NCBI RefSeq assembly: GCF_900187985.1
Contig: NZ_FZOA01000008.1
Location: 1-64,000, forward strand
Length of the DNA stretch: 64,000 nucleotides
Source of the DNA: Methylobacillus rhizosphaerae
GTDB taxonomy: Bacteria; Pseudomonadota; Gammaproteobacteria; Burkholderiales; Methylophilaceae
Reading direction: 5' to 3'
Shown here: positions 44,408 through 53,655 of the stretch, piece after piece
How positions within the stretch are numbered: position 1 is the first letter of the stretch
Layout: each line of letters begins with the position of its first letter
Notes under the pieces: generated by a model
Told to the model about the DNA's origin: nothing
Databases searched by the model: none
What the model saw: the letters and a program-made list of their open reading frames with translations, nothing else
Made by a program: the position numbers and the translations under genes

Positions 44408-45250
44408 ATGCATATTGTTAATAAGAAGTCCTGTATCACCGCTGTGAAGATTGCGTTGATGAGTTTTGCTGGAATGGTTGCGTTGCCAGCTCAAGCTGCA
44501 GATGAATTGAAGGTTTGTGCAGGTAAGGATGAGTTGCCTTATTCAAATGACAAACAGCAGGGTTTTGAGAATGAGATTGCCAAGATTATTGGCAAGAGCA
44601 TGGATCGTAAGGTGACGTTTGTCTGGTGGCCGGATGCGCGTTATGCAGTGAGGGATTTTCTCGACAAGAAGCAGTGCGATGTATTGATGGGATTGGATAA
44701 AGGTGACCCTAGGGTGCTCAATACCAAAACCTACTACAAATCTGGCTATGTATTTGTGACTCGCCAGGATAGGGAAATAGATATTACCTCTTGGGATCAT
44801 CCATATCTCAAGGAGCGTAGTTTCAGACTTGGTTTTCTGCCGGATAGTCCGGCCAAGAACATGATGTTGGAAATAGGACGTTTTGATGACATGTTCGACT
44901 ATTTGACTGAGCTGACTGATTTTAAATCCACCCGGAATCGTTACATCAAGATAGATGAGCGCAAGCTGGTGGATGACGTGATCACAATGCGATTGCACGC
45001 TGCTGCACTGTGGGGACCTTCGGTTGCCAAGTATGTAGCAGAATCCACAACGCCATTGAATATGGTGTTGATTGAGGATAATGCCAAGCGTGCCAATGGC
45101 AGCAAGATTCCAATGCAGTATGAAGCAGTAATGGGTGTTCGACTTGGTGATGAAGCTTTAAAAGCCGAATTGGATAAGGCGATTGCCTCTAGTCAGGAAG
45201 AGATTGATGCTGTGCTCAAGCGTGAGCACATACCTCTCTTGCCAATTTAG
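44408..45250 (+). CDS. mxaJ: MxaJ, periplasmic protein of methanol oxidation
   Basis: MxaJ is needed for methanol dehydrogenase activity, with a structure like periplasmic solute-binding proteins. The 280-residue precursor has a signal peptide (cleavage after AQA, residue 30). The mature start ELKVCAGKDELPYSNDKQQGF is the typical binding-protein opening. It sits between mxaF and mxaG, its invariant place in mxa clusters. Its exact role, probably in subunit assembly or interaction, is not settled. Confidence 0.9.
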   Translation: MHIVNKKSCITAVKIALMSFAGMVALPAQAADELKVCAGKDELPYSNDKQQGFENEIAKIIGKSMDRKVTFVWWPDARYAVRDFLDKKQCDVLMGLDKGDPRVLNTKTYYKSGYVFVTRQDREIDITSWDHPYLKERSFRLGFLPDSPAKNMMLEIGRFDDMFDYLTELTDFKSTRNRYIKIDERKLVDDVITMRLHAAALWGPSVAKYVAESTTPLNMVLIEDNAKRANGSKIPMQYEAVMGVRLGDEALKAELDKAIASSQEEIDAVLKREHIPLLPI

Positions 45251-45273
45251 TTTTTGTAACTCCGGGGTAGTAA

Positions 45274-45768
45274 ATGTTTAAAAAAATAGCAGTAGTAAGT
45301 GGTTTAACTATGTTCCTGGCTGCAGGATCTCTCCTGATGTCAGCGCAGGCTGAGCTAAGTTTCACAGGTACCGTTTCAGGTGATCCTTTGGACTTCACTG
45401 GCGAGGAGGAAAGTCCTCAGTTCAAGGAGTTCAAGAATACTGGCGTGAATCCGTACAACGGTGATCAGGAAGCCCTTAATAAAGGTTATGTGATTTTCGC
45501 AACAGCATGTTCCGGTTGCCATGGTCACTTGGCTGAAGGAAAGTTGGGCCCTGCATTGAGCGATGATTACTGGACTTATCCAACTAATCTTGAAGATAAG
45601 GGGCTGTTTGAAACTATCTACGGTGGTGCTGCAGGTCAGATGGGTCCTCAGCAAGGTCTGCTGGAGCCTGATGAGATTCTGCACGTGATGGGCTGGGTAC
45701 GAGCATTGCAAACTGAGCCGGAAAAGGCCAAGAAGGCAGTAGATACATTTGAACATCGTAATGGCTAA
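45274..45768 (+). CDS. mxaG: Cytochrome cL, electron acceptor of methanol dehydrogenase
   Basis: Cytochrome cL takes electrons from reduced PQQ and passes them to a typical class I cytochrome c. The 164-residue precursor has a signal peptide ending at AQA (residue 26) and one haem c site CSGCHGH (Cys79, Cys82, His83). A Met in GQMGPQQGLL or MGWVR could be the sixth ligand. GGGG stands before the ATG. It is 23 bp after mxaJ. Confidence 0.95.
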   Translation: MFKKIAVVSGLTMFLAAGSLLMSAQAELSFTGTVSGDPLDFTGEEESPQFKEFKNTGVNPYNGDQEALNKGYVIFATACSGCHGHLAEGKLGPALSDDYWTYPTNLEDKGLFETIYGGAAGQMGPQQGLLEPDEILHVMGWVRALQTEPEKAKKAVDTFEHRNG

Positions 45769-45867
45769 TTGCCGATAGTCGTGTATTAGGAACTCTGCCG
45801 GGAGGCTGACTGGTGGCACCCGGCGGATCAGTAGTATCACCAGCAACCATAACACAAGGAGATATCA

Positions 45868-46143
45868 ATGAAACGCGTTTTGACATTAGTAGCAACCGTA
45901 GGTGCGATGGTTGCCTCTGGCCTCGCTTTTGCATACGACGGCCAAACCTGTAAGGAAGCTGGTAACTGCTGGCAAGCTAAGCCTGGCTATCCAGAAAAAA
46001 TTGCTGGTTCCAAGTACGACCCTAAGCACGATGCTGCTGAGCTCAGCAAGCAGGAAGCTGCTATCAAGGCAATTGACGAGCGTAACGCCAAGCGTATCGC
46101 TAATGCAAAAGCTACTGGCACTTTCAAGTTTGACGTGAAGTAA
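45868..46143 (+). CDS. mxaI: Methanol dehydrogenase small subunit
   Basis: MxaI wraps around MxaF to form the alpha2-beta2 enzyme. The 91-residue precursor has a signal peptide ending at AFA (residue 22) and a small lysine-rich mature protein starting YDGQTCKEAGNCW, with Cys28 and Cys34 as a likely disulfide. The C-terminal long helix is Lys/Ala-rich. AAGGAGATAT is a very strong ribosome-binding site. Codon use matches mxaF. A 99-bp gap with a GCCGGG/CCCGGC inverted repeat separates it from mxaG. Confidence 0.96.
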   Translation: MKRVLTLVATVGAMVASGLAFAYDGQTCKEAGNCWQAKPGYPEKIAGSKYDPKHDAAELSKQEAAIKAIDERNAKRIANAKATGTFKFDVK

Positions 46144-46158
46144 ATTCGTTTTGCATAA

Positions 46159-46193
46159 AGGGCTGATGTCCGTTATCGGGCATCAGCCTTTTT
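46159..46193 (+). terminator. Intrinsic terminator after mxaI
   Basis: GGCTGATGTCCG (46161-46172) pairs with CGGGCATCAGCC (46177-46188), 12 bp with one G-U pair and a TTAT loop, followed by TTTTT. It separates the structural genes mxaFJGI from the accessory genes. Confidence 0.92.
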
Positions 46194-46281
46194 GCTAGGG
46201 AAATTAACCGATGAGGTTATTTAAGTGGCATTTCGATGAATGCTATTTAAATAAAATCTTCAGTCAGCAGGATGCAATCCC

Positions 46282-47301
46282 ATGCAAGAACAAATCGATT
46301 TAAATGAGTGGCGGGAACGTGCACTTTCATTCGAGAAGGCAGCCAATAAGGTAGTGCTCGGACTGGAGAGGCAGGTGCGTGCACTGACCATTGCCATTTT
46401 TTCCCGCGGACATGTATTGCTTGAGGGGGATGTAGGGGTTGGTAAAACTACTTTGCTTAAGGCTGCATCCCGCTTGCTGGGAGGCGCTTATCAGCGGATT
46501 GAGGGTGCAATTGACCTGATGCCAGGTGATTTCCTCTATCATGCATATATTGACCAGAATGGCCAGCCGGCAGTTGCGCCTGGTCCACTGTTGCGACATG
46601 AAGAAGACTTGGCAGTATTTTTCTTCAATGAAATCAACCGGGCTCGTCCGCAAGCACATTCCTTGTTATTGCGCCTGATGGCGGAGCGTAGCGTCAATGC
46701 ATTCAATCGTGAATATGCGTTCCCACACTTGACCGTATTTGCAGACCGTAATGGGCTGGAACGTGAAGAGACTTTTGAGTTGCCTGCTGCTGCTCGTGAT
46801 CGTTTTTTCATGGAAATTTCCATTACCGCACCTGAGGACCGGGAGTTCCAGCGTGACCTGATGTTCAGCACGCGTTTCCATGACGCAGACGCATTGATCA
46901 GTACGCTGGAAGAGGGGCTGGTTCCTTACGACAAGCTTAATGCCGTTTCCGCCACGATTCAGGAGCATGTGCGCGCCGAACTGGCCTTGCAGGATTACGC
47001 TGTCAACCTCTGGCAGGCTTTGCGCCATCCAGAGCAGGCTGGTGTGGAGATCGAAGATGTCGAGATTAGCCGATTGATTGCTGGCGGGGCGAGTCCACGC
47101 GGCATGGGGATGCTGATGCGTGCGGCACGTACACGGGCCTGGCTGGAAAATCGTGATTACCTGACCCCTGATGATATACGCGCAGTTTTCCCGGAAACCG
47201 TCGGACACAGGATATTCTTTACGCCAGCTTATGAGTTGCGCCGCGACGATATTGCACCAGCCTTGCTGAATGGTGTGTTGAACAAGATCACTGCGCCGTA
47301 A
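46282..47301 (+). CDS. mxaR: MoxR-family AAA+ ATPase MxaR
   Basis: MxaR is the founding type of MoxR chaperone ATPases that help mature methanol dehydrogenase. The 339-residue protein has the Walker A box GDVGVGKTTLLK, Walker B region AVFFFNEINRA and the C-terminal lid (GASPRGMGMLMRAARTRAWL). It is cytoplasmic and works with the VWA and DUF58 proteins encoded downstream. It is the first gene after the mxaI terminator, so it may have its own promoter or use read-through. Confidence 0.93.
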   Translation: MQEQIDLNEWRERALSFEKAANKVVLGLERQVRALTIAIFSRGHVLLEGDVGVGKTTLLKAASRLLGGAYQRIEGAIDLMPGDFLYHAYIDQNGQPAVAPGPLLRHEEDLAVFFFNEINRARPQAHSLLLRLMAERSVNAFNREYAFPHLTVFADRNGLEREETFELPAAARDRFFMEISITAPEDREFQRDLMFSTRFHDADALISTLEEGLVPYDKLNAVSATIQEHVRAELALQDYAVNLWQALRHPEQAGVEIEDVEISRLIAGGASPRGMGMLMRAARTRAWLENRDYLTPDDIRAVFPETVGHRIFFTPAYELRRDDIAPALLNGVLNKITAP

Positions 47302-47325
47302 CTGGCGTCAAGAGCAGGTAACATT

Positions 47326-48189
47326 TTGTCAGGCTTTATTCCCCAGGAATTTTACTATCACCTGCACTGGCGTGCGCGTGGCGCACAGCCTGGTGCGCAT
47401 GCAACGCGTACGCCTGGTAATGGCGCTGATTTTGCCGGGCATGTCCCGTTTATGGATAATCCTGATCCTCGCCGTCTGGACTTGCGTGCCAGCATGCGCG
47501 TGATTCCACGACGATACGTGGTGCGCTCCTTTTATGAAAGAGGCGCCATTGTTGTCTATGCCTTGCTGGATGTTTCCACTTCCATGCGTTTTGCAGGCAA
47601 TGCAGAGAAAAAGCGTTTGCTTGCCGATATCACATCCGCTATTGCCTGGTCCAGTACACGTCATGGGGATTCATTCTCGCTTCTGGCCTGTGATGATCAG
47701 GTGCGTCAGGATTTATTCGTTGCTCCTTCGCATCGCCGGGGAATGGCGCAGGATATCCATAAAAAAATACTGGGTGCGGAAATATATACCCAGCGTGGAG
47801 CACTCGCCTTGCCACGCGCGATTGAGCAAGTGAGGCCCAATCGATCCCTGGTATTCCTGATTTCGGATTTTCATCTTGACGAAAGTTTGCTAAGCCGCAC
47901 CCTGAGCAGCTTCTCGGCACATGATGTGGTGCCATTGGTGCTATGGGATAGCAGTGAGTATCGCGACTTGCCGGATTGGGGCTGGGCGCGAGTGCGTGAT
48001 CTGGAGCATGGTGGCGAACGTTCCTTGTTTTTGCGCCGTCGTCTTAAGCAAGAAATTGAGCAAAGTTATCTAGAAAGAAAGCTGGAGCTGAAAACCATGT
48101 GCCGTAAATACGGTGCTCGTACACCATTCTTTATTGAAGATGAATTTGATGCCGGGTTATTGACGCGTCATCTTTTGGAGGCTAGTTAA
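47326..48189 (+). CDS. mxaS: DUF58 protein MxaS
   Basis: MxaS is needed for active methanol dehydrogenase. The 287-residue protein is a DUF58/VWA-like protein with a metal-ion site of the form DVSTSMRF, and usually works with the MoxR ATPase. The start is a TTG at 47326 (MSGFIPQEF), the only suitable one, with AGCAGG upstream. Its stop shares one base with the mxaA start (TAATG). Confidence 0.9.
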   Translation: MSGFIPQEFYYHLHWRARGAQPGAHATRTPGNGADFAGHVPFMDNPDPRRLDLRASMRVIPRRYVVRSFYERGAIVVYALLDVSTSMRFAGNAEKKRLLADITSAIAWSSTRHGDSFSLLACDDQVRQDLFVAPSHRRGMAQDIHKKILGAEIYTQRGALALPRAIEQVRPNRSLVFLISDFHLDESLLSRTLSSFSAHDVVPLVLWDSSEYRDLPDWGWARVRDLEHGGERSLFLRRRLKQEIEQSYLERKLELKTMCRKYGARTPFFIEDEFDAGLLTRHLLEAS

Positions 48190-49061
48190 TGAGACGTCTA
48201 CTGTTGCTTTTGCTCTTTCTGGCATTGCCAGTAGTGGCGGCAGAGAAAAGCATTAATGCGACATCTTTCGTACGGGATGTCGGATATCGGGTGGGAGATG
48301 TTGTACAACAGCGCGTGGAGATCATCACACCTGCCGGGTTCGAGCTGGATGAGGGATCCTTGCCCAAGCGCCGTGGTGCTGGTGCGCATATTGAATTGCG
48401 CGATGTTACGCATCACACGGAAAAGGTAGATAAAGGTATCAAGCATGTATTGATATTTGACTGGCAGGTATTTCGCACGCTGCGCGATGTTCGTACCATT
48501 CCCCTGCGTGACCTTGAGCTGAGTTTCCGCCAGGGAGAAGAGGTACTGGTCGCACGTTTGCAGGCAGCGGAAATTCTTATGGCCCCCATGTTGCCGACAA
48601 TGCTGACCCCGGAGCAAGCTGCGCCGCGGGAAGCTGTGGCTCCAGCTGCACAACCATTGCAACCTATTCTTGAACAGTTGGGTGCTGCTGTTTTTGCCTT
48701 GTTGATTGCGGTGCTGTATTTCGCATGGCGTTTTGATTTGCTGCCATTCTCTGCCAAACATGCCAGCCCTTTCCGTCAGGCTGTACGTGAAATTCGACGC
48801 GTTCGCAAGCAGCAGGATGCGCTGCCGACTTCAGTCAGGATACTGAGTCGTGCATTCAATGAATATGCACAATCTGCGGTTACCCAGGAAGGGGTGCAGG
48901 CATTTCTTGCTCGACATCCCGAGCTACAGACATTGCGGACTGATATAGAGCAGTTCTTCAGTGCCACTCAGCAGATGTTTTTTGCTGGTAAACCCAATAT
49001 GATCAGTCAGGCTGAAGTGGAGAAGCTTGCCAGGAAACTTAGCCTGACGGAGACGCCGTGA
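48189..49061 (+). CDS. mxaA: MxaA, methanol dehydrogenase calcium-insertion factor
   Basis: MxaA belongs to the group of proteins (MxaA, K, L) linked to calcium insertion into methanol dehydrogenase. The 290-residue precursor has a signal peptide (LLLLLLFLALPVVA, about 17 residues), a periplasmic domain, and a single transmembrane helix around residue 165 (LGAAVFALLIAVLYFAW), with a cytoplasmic C-terminus. Identification is by order and length; sequence conservation in this family is low. Confidence 0.85.
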   Translation: MRRLLLLLLFLALPVVAAEKSINATSFVRDVGYRVGDVVQQRVEIITPAGFELDEGSLPKRRGAGAHIELRDVTHHTEKVDKGIKHVLIFDWQVFRTLRDVRTIPLRDLELSFRQGEEVLVARLQAAEILMAPMLPTMLTPEQAAPREAVAPAAQPLQPILEQLGAAVFALLIAVLYFAWRFDLLPFSAKHASPFRQAVREIRRVRKQQDALPTSVRILSRAFNEYAQSAVTQEGVQAFLARHPELQTLRTDIEQFFSATQQMFFAGKPNMISQAEVEKLARKLSLTETP

Positions 49062-50062
49062 GCGAGTTCCTCCAGAATGCCGGTGCGGGGTTGTATGCTC
49101 CCGGGTGGCTGGCCCTGGCCATCTTGTGCCTGGTTCCGTTGCTGGTGCGTGGCCATCATGCATTTCCCTATCCTGCTATTGTCAGGCTACCTGAAGATGA
49201 GCTGTCTGTATGGCTGGAACGGTTATGGCGCTGGGCAGGTGCACTTTCTATTATCGCGCTTGCAATCGCACTTTCCGGCCCTTATTGGGGTGAGCAACAA
49301 ATTGAGAAAGTAGGGCGTGGCGCGCATATCATGATTGTGCTGGACCGGAGTGCCAGTATGAATGACAGCTTTGCCGATACGCGGGAAAAAAATGATGCCG
49401 AGCCAAAAATGGCGACAGCAAGGCGTGTATTGCAATCTTTTGTGCAGCAGAGCCGTGAGGACTTACTTGGCATGGTGACATTCAGTACCTCGCCAATCCT
49501 GGTGGCCCCTCTGGGAGGAGACCGTGAGGCTGTACTGGCTGCTTTACGGGCCACTGAAGCGGGAGGCATGGGATTCACTGCCGTGGCACGAGGTCTGGGA
49601 ATGGCACTGGATTATTTCGAGGGCAAGCCAGTCACGGGTGCCCGGGCAATTCTGCTGGTATCGGATGGTGGCGCTCACCTTGATGTGAAGACTCAGGATC
49701 TTCTGCGCGAAATGTTTCATCGCCAGAACGCTTCACTTTATTGGGTATATCTGCGCTCAGCGAATGGGGCAAGTTTGAAGGATGCGCCCGAAGATGAAAA
49801 TCGCGATGCCTATCCGGAATATCAATTACACGAATATTTTCAATCGCTGGGTGTGAATTACCACGTCTATGAAGCAGAAAGTCCTCAGGCGGTAGAGGAA
49901 GCGATTACAGATATATCCAAGCTGAAGAACCAGCCTGTCAAGTATTACGAAGCTACTGCGCGACAGGATTTGGCATGGATGTTCTATTTGATTGCGCTGT
50001 TGTGTACAGCAGCGTTATTTGCATTACACCTGACGGAGGTTAAAAGATGGCGCGCCGTTTAA
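49058..50062 (+). CDS. mxaC: MxaC, VWA-domain protein of methanol dehydrogenase assembly
   Basis: The 334-residue protein has an N-terminal membrane helix, a von Willebrand factor A domain with the metal site DRSASMND near residue 92, and a C-terminal membrane helix (LAWMFYLIALLCTAALFAL). It starts with GTG overlapping the mxaA stop (GTGA). Such proteins associate with MoxR ATPases. Its end overlaps mxaK by 16 bases. Confidence 0.88.
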   Translation: MSEFLQNAGAGLYAPGWLALAILCLVPLLVRGHHAFPYPAIVRLPEDELSVWLERLWRWAGALSIIALAIALSGPYWGEQQIEKVGRGAHIMIVLDRSASMNDSFADTREKNDAEPKMATARRVLQSFVQQSREDLLGMVTFSTSPILVAPLGGDREAVLAALRATEAGGMGFTAVARGLGMALDYFEGKPVTGARAILLVSDGGAHLDVKTQDLLREMFHRQNASLYWVYLRSANGASLKDAPEDENRDAYPEYQLHEYFQSLGVNYHVYEAESPQAVEEAITDISKLKNQPVKYYEATARQDLAWMFYLIALLCTAALFALHLTEVKRWRAV

Positions 50063-50619
50063 GGCTGTTTCCATGGATGTTGCTCTTATTGGTGCTGGCA
50101 ATTGCAGCACTGATCTGGAGTGGAGTGAGCTTGTATCGCGCTAATGTCTATAACCAGAATCTGGAGGCTGGTGCGATGCAGAACGGGAAATCTGCACGGG
50201 AGTTGTTTGCTGATGGTTGGTTATTGGCAGAGCAGGGCCAGACAGACAAGGCGCTGGAGAAATACGCCGAAGCTGCTGCGAAAGGTGATGATGCAATACG
50301 CAAGGCGGTATTTTTTAACACTGGTAATCTTTATCTGACACAAAGTGTGGATATTCTTGAAAGTGAAGGTTATGTGGCATGGGACAAGGTTGGTCCCTTG
50401 ATGTCCTTGTGCAAGGAAAATTACAGCAAGGCTTTGCTGATTGATCCTGACTGGATTGATGCCAAATATAACCTGGAGCTTGCATTGCGTTTGTCACCAT
50501 CATTCGCTGGTGTGAAGACACCTAATCGCTACAATGAGGATGACGACGATACTGAAGATGTCGAGAAGCGGCCGGATGGCTGGCCTTCTATACCTGGCTT
50601 TCCACGAGGGATGCCTTGA
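50047..50619 (+). CDS. mxaK: MxaK, methanol oxidation accessory protein
   Basis: MxaK is one of the poorly conserved calcium-insertion proteins. The 190-residue protein has one N-terminal membrane helix (MLLLLVLAIAALIWSGVSL) and a helical, TPR-like part (LLAEQGQTDKALEKYAEAAA). The C-terminus is acidic (EDDDDTEDVEK). Its start overlaps mxaC and its stop overlaps mxaL (TTGA). The name is given from position and length. Confidence 0.82.
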   Translation: MARRLRLFPWMLLLLVLAIAALIWSGVSLYRANVYNQNLEAGAMQNGKSARELFADGWLLAEQGQTDKALEKYAEAAAKGDDAIRKAVFFNTGNLYLTQSVDILESEGYVAWDKVGPLMSLCKENYSKALLIDPDWIDAKYNLELALRLSPSFAGVKTPNRYNEDDDDTEDVEKRPDGWPSIPGFPRGMP

Positions 50620-51644
50620 TCTTGCGCCGCTTTACATTATCCAGCCTGGATCTGCGTGGTCAATTGATGCTGCTCAGCGTGGTGTTGTTGATTATTGCGA
50701 TGATAGGGCCGCAGGCTACCTTGCCTAGACGCGTATTTGACTGGTTTTTTGTACTGGATATTACGCAGAGCATGAATGTGCGGGATTATATCCTGGACGG
50801 CAAAAGTATCAGCCGCCTGGAGTATTCAAAGAACGCCATGCGCGAAGCGTTGCGTGATATGCCTTGCGGATCGACGGTTGCCCTGGGGATGTTTACCGAG
50901 CGGGGTGCCCAGAACATTGTGCAGCCTCTGGAAGTCTGCGCGCATTTTTCTGCACTTGATCAAACCATTGAGCATATGGACTGGCGCATGGCATGGGCGG
51001 CGGATTCCTTTATTACCCATGGTGTGCTGAGTGCAGTGGATCTGACAGCCAAGCTGGGGCCGAACACACATCTGGCATTCTTTACTGATGGGCATCAGGC
51101 TCCGCCATCCAATCCAGATTACCTGCCGAAGTTCGACGGTAAACCTGGAGAGGTCAAGGGCATACTGGTCGGCACAGGTAAAGAAGAGCTAAGCCGTATT
51201 CCCAAACTGGATGAGCATGACAATATCATCGGATACTGGGAACTGGAGGAAGTCATGCGTTTTGCTACTTTCGGCATGATGACTTCAAAATCTGTGGCGG
51301 CCATGGAAGCTGACATGGAAGTGGAGGAGGAGGATGGTTTAAATAACCGCAATGCTTCTCATGGACGCAACCCTGCTGAAGATACCAAGGCCAATCTTTC
51401 CGGTCTCGATGAAATAACATTGATGCGCTTGTCTGAAATGACAGGCCTGGATTATCAACGGTTGAATACGTTACGCGGCTTTGCCAATGATGTGACGGCA
51501 ACCAGCATGGCAACTTGGCGTAGCGGTAAAACCGATTTGCGGCCATGGTTTGCCATACCAGCACTACTTATGATTTTGGCATTTTTTATGCCAGCAGGAT
51601 TTTTCGATTTCGTTCAACAACATTTGAGGTTTAATAAAAAATGA
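50616..51644 (+). CDS. mxaL: MxaL, VWA-domain protein of methanol dehydrogenase assembly
   Basis: The 342-residue protein has N-terminal and C-terminal membrane helices and a VWA domain with the metal-site variant LDITQSMNV near residue 47. It works with MxaA and MxaK in calcium insertion in other methylotrophs. The start is a TTG in TTGA overlap with mxaK; an internal ATG (MLLSVVLL) is a weaker alternative. Its stop overlaps mxaD (ATGA). Confidence 0.85.
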   Translation: MILRRFTLSSLDLRGQLMLLSVVLLIIAMIGPQATLPRRVFDWFFVLDITQSMNVRDYILDGKSISRLEYSKNAMREALRDMPCGSTVALGMFTERGAQNIVQPLEVCAHFSALDQTIEHMDWRMAWAADSFITHGVLSAVDLTAKLGPNTHLAFFTDGHQAPPSNPDYLPKFDGKPGEVKGILVGTGKEELSRIPKLDEHDNIIGYWELEEVMRFATFGMMTSKSVAAMEADMEVEEEDGLNNRNASHGRNPAEDTKANLSGLDEITLMRLSEMTGLDYQRLNTLRGFANDVTATSMATWRSGKTDLRPWFAIPALLMILAFFMPAGFFDFVQQHLRFNKK

Positions 51645-52144
51645 AGTTATTAATTGCGATACTTGGCCTTGCCATTGCAGCACCTGCATTTGCACACGGC
51701 CCTACCCCACGCAAGACTGATGAAGTAGTGACGGTCAAGGCTGCTCCAGACGCGGTCTGGGCAAAAATTGCCGATCCTTGCGGTATTGCCAAGTGGCACC
51801 CTGAAATCAAGGCGTGTGAAGCTGTGGATGACAAGACTGCAAACCTGACATTGCAAAATGGCGGAAAATTGCAACAACAAGTGGATGAACTGGATGTTGC
51901 CAACAAGACGCTGTCCTATCGTCTGGGCGGGGAAATTGCGCTCGAGGCATTGCCAGTCAGCTCACTTACTGGGCGTATCAAGGTAGAAGCTGATGGCAGT
52001 AATTCCAAGGTTAGCTGGATGGCACGTTTCTACCGTTTCGATACAGGTAATGAACCGCCTGAGGGACAGGACGATGAAACAGCACAGAATGCCGTGGATA
52101 GTTTCATCAAGGCTGGTCTGGCTGGTCTGGAATCCGGTAAATAA
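51641..52144 (+). CDS. mxaD: MxaD, periplasmic SRPBCC-fold protein
   Basis: MxaD stimulates electron transfer between methanol dehydrogenase and cytochrome cL. The 167-residue precursor has a signal peptide ending at AFA (residue 18) and a START/SRPBCC-like domain (VKAAPDAVWAKIADPCGIAKWHPEI). It is the last gene of this mxa cluster; mxaE, mxaH and mxaB-like genes are not present here. A terminator follows. Confidence 0.9.
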   Translation: MKLLIAILGLAIAAPAFAHGPTPRKTDEVVTVKAAPDAVWAKIADPCGIAKWHPEIKACEAVDDKTANLTLQNGGKLQQQVDELDVANKTLSYRLGGEIALEALPVSSLTGRIKVEADGSNSKVSWMARFYRFDTGNEPPEGQDDETAQNAVDSFIKAGLAGLESGK

Positions 52145-52168
52145 GCTAGCTGTATTGAGTATGTAATT

Positions 52169-52198
52169 GAAAAGGGCGGTCACGCCCTTTTCATTTTT
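52169..52198 (+). terminator. Intrinsic terminator after mxaD
   Basis: GAAAAGGGCG (52169-52178) pairs with CGCCCTTTTC (52183-52192) across GTCA, followed by ATTTTT. It lies between mxaD and the convergent decarboxylase gene. Confidence 0.92.
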
Positions 52199-52203
52199 CC
52201 GGC

Positions 52204-53655
52204 TCAGGCACGAGCGCGGGCAATGGCAATGATTTCCTGCAACAGGTGTTGTTGGTGTGCTGGTTGTGTCTGTGGATTCATGAAGACGGAGCGTAACCAG
52301 ATGCTGTTGTTGATTTCCACCTGGCTCAGGTGAAACAGACCACGATGCAGCAATTGCTGACGGATGTGTACCTGCAGGGAATCAAGCACTGCAGTGTTTG
52401 AAACATTACCATGGTAGCGGAAGCAGACAATGTTGGTTTGCGGATGCATGAGTAGTTCAAACCCGGGAGTGCTGCTTAGCATCACCGCAAATTGTTCCGC
52501 CAGCGCAAAGACGTGATCAAGTAATGACGCCATCCCTTTCCGTCCATACAGCTTGAATGCTGCAACTATTTTCAGCGCCATCATGCGCTTGGTGCATTCT
52601 AGCGTGCGATAGCTGAGGTTGAAGTCAGTTTCCTCTCCATGCTCGTCATTGAACAAATAGGATGCCTCCTGGGCAAAGCTGAGGTAGCTATCCGCTGTAT
52701 TGCGGAAAAGTACTGCAGACACTGTGGCAGGCATATACAGTAGTTTGTGACCATCCCAACTGACAGAGTCCGCCAAGTGTATGCCTTGTAGTTTATCGGC
52801 ATGTTGATTCGACAGCACCGCAGCAGCGCCATGTGCGCCGTCAATGTGCAGCCATACGCCATGTGCCTGGCAATATTGGCCTATTGCCTGCAATGGATCG
52901 ATGCTGCCTGTGGCCGTGCAGCCTGCCGTAGCGACAATGGCCATGACTGGCTCATGACGGTGTTGGCATGCAGTATGGGCTTCTTTTAGCGCTTCCAGTG
53001 ATATACGGCCTTGCTGGTCTGTTGCGATGGATATGAGGGCATCTGCGCCCAGGCCCATGATGGCGGCTGTACGCTTGACGGAATAATGCGCCAGTTCCGA
53101 CGCCAGGATGCGCAGGGGTGGTGCTGCGGTGACTCCCTCCTGCCATATATTGGCAGCCGCGTGCTGCCGTGCGGCAAGCAATGCCGTGAGATTTGCCTGG
53201 GAACCGCCTGAAGTCAGCACTCCCGTCCCGTGAGACCAGCCAACAGCGGTTGTCAGCCAGTGTATGGCCTGGTGCTCGAGTAATGTTGCCGCTGGCCCTG
53301 TTTCATATAGTGCCATTGCCTGGTTGCATAATGCAGCCACCAGGTCGCATAGCGCCGCCATTGGCAGCGGCGGGGCGGCCTGGTGTGCCATGCTGTGTGG
53401 GTGGTGCATGGCCAGGTTGCGCGGTAATATTTCTTCTTGCAGCCATGTGATGAAGTCAGAATGGCTGAGTTCTGCTACTTCAGGCATGGGCTGTTGCCAT
53501 GACTGCGCCGCTTCCACCGGTGGCTGCCAATGGATCAGTTCGGCTTTGCCGCTTAACTCATGTGTCAGTTGTGCAGCCAGCAGATCGATCAGTGCATGGC
53601 CACTGCTGCGGAACTGCTCGCTATCGAACATCTGATACAGTTCAGATGAAGTCAT
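52204..53655 (-). CDS. PLP-dependent amino acid decarboxylase, aromatic/group II type
   Basis: This enzyme decarboxylates an L-amino acid to an amine using pyridoxal phosphate. The 483-residue protein has the group II decarboxylase layout, including the HIDGAHGAA segment and the PLP-binding Lys304 in SWDGHKLLYMPATVS. The closest class is aromatic-L-amino-acid (tryptophan/tyrosine/phenylalanine) decarboxylases, but the substrate is not decided by sequence. Its start overlaps the stop of the upstream oxygenase gene by four bases (ATGA), so both are made from one message. Confidence 0.88.
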   Translation of the reverse strand: MTSSELYQMFDSEQFRSSGHALIDLLAAQLTHELSGKAELIHWQPPVEAAQSWQQPMPEVAELSHSDFITWLQEEILPRNLAMHHPHSMAHQAAPPLPMAALCDLVAALCNQAMALYETGPAATLLEHQAIHWLTTAVGWSHGTGVLTSGGSQANLTALLAARQHAAANIWQEGVTAAPPLRILASELAHYSVKRTAAIMGLGADALISIATDQQGRISLEALKEAHTACQHRHEPVMAIVATAGCTATGSIDPLQAIGQYCQAHGVWLHIDGAHGAAAVLSNQHADKLQGIHLADSVSWDGHKLLYMPATVSAVLFRNTADSYLSFAQEASYLFNDEHGEETDFNLSYRTLECTKRMMALKIVAAFKLYGRKGMASLLDHVFALAEQFAVMLSSTPGFELLMHPQTNIVCFRYHGNVSNTAVLDSLQVHIRQQLLHRGLFHLSQVEINNSIWLRSVFMNPQTQPAHQQHLLQEIIAIARARA

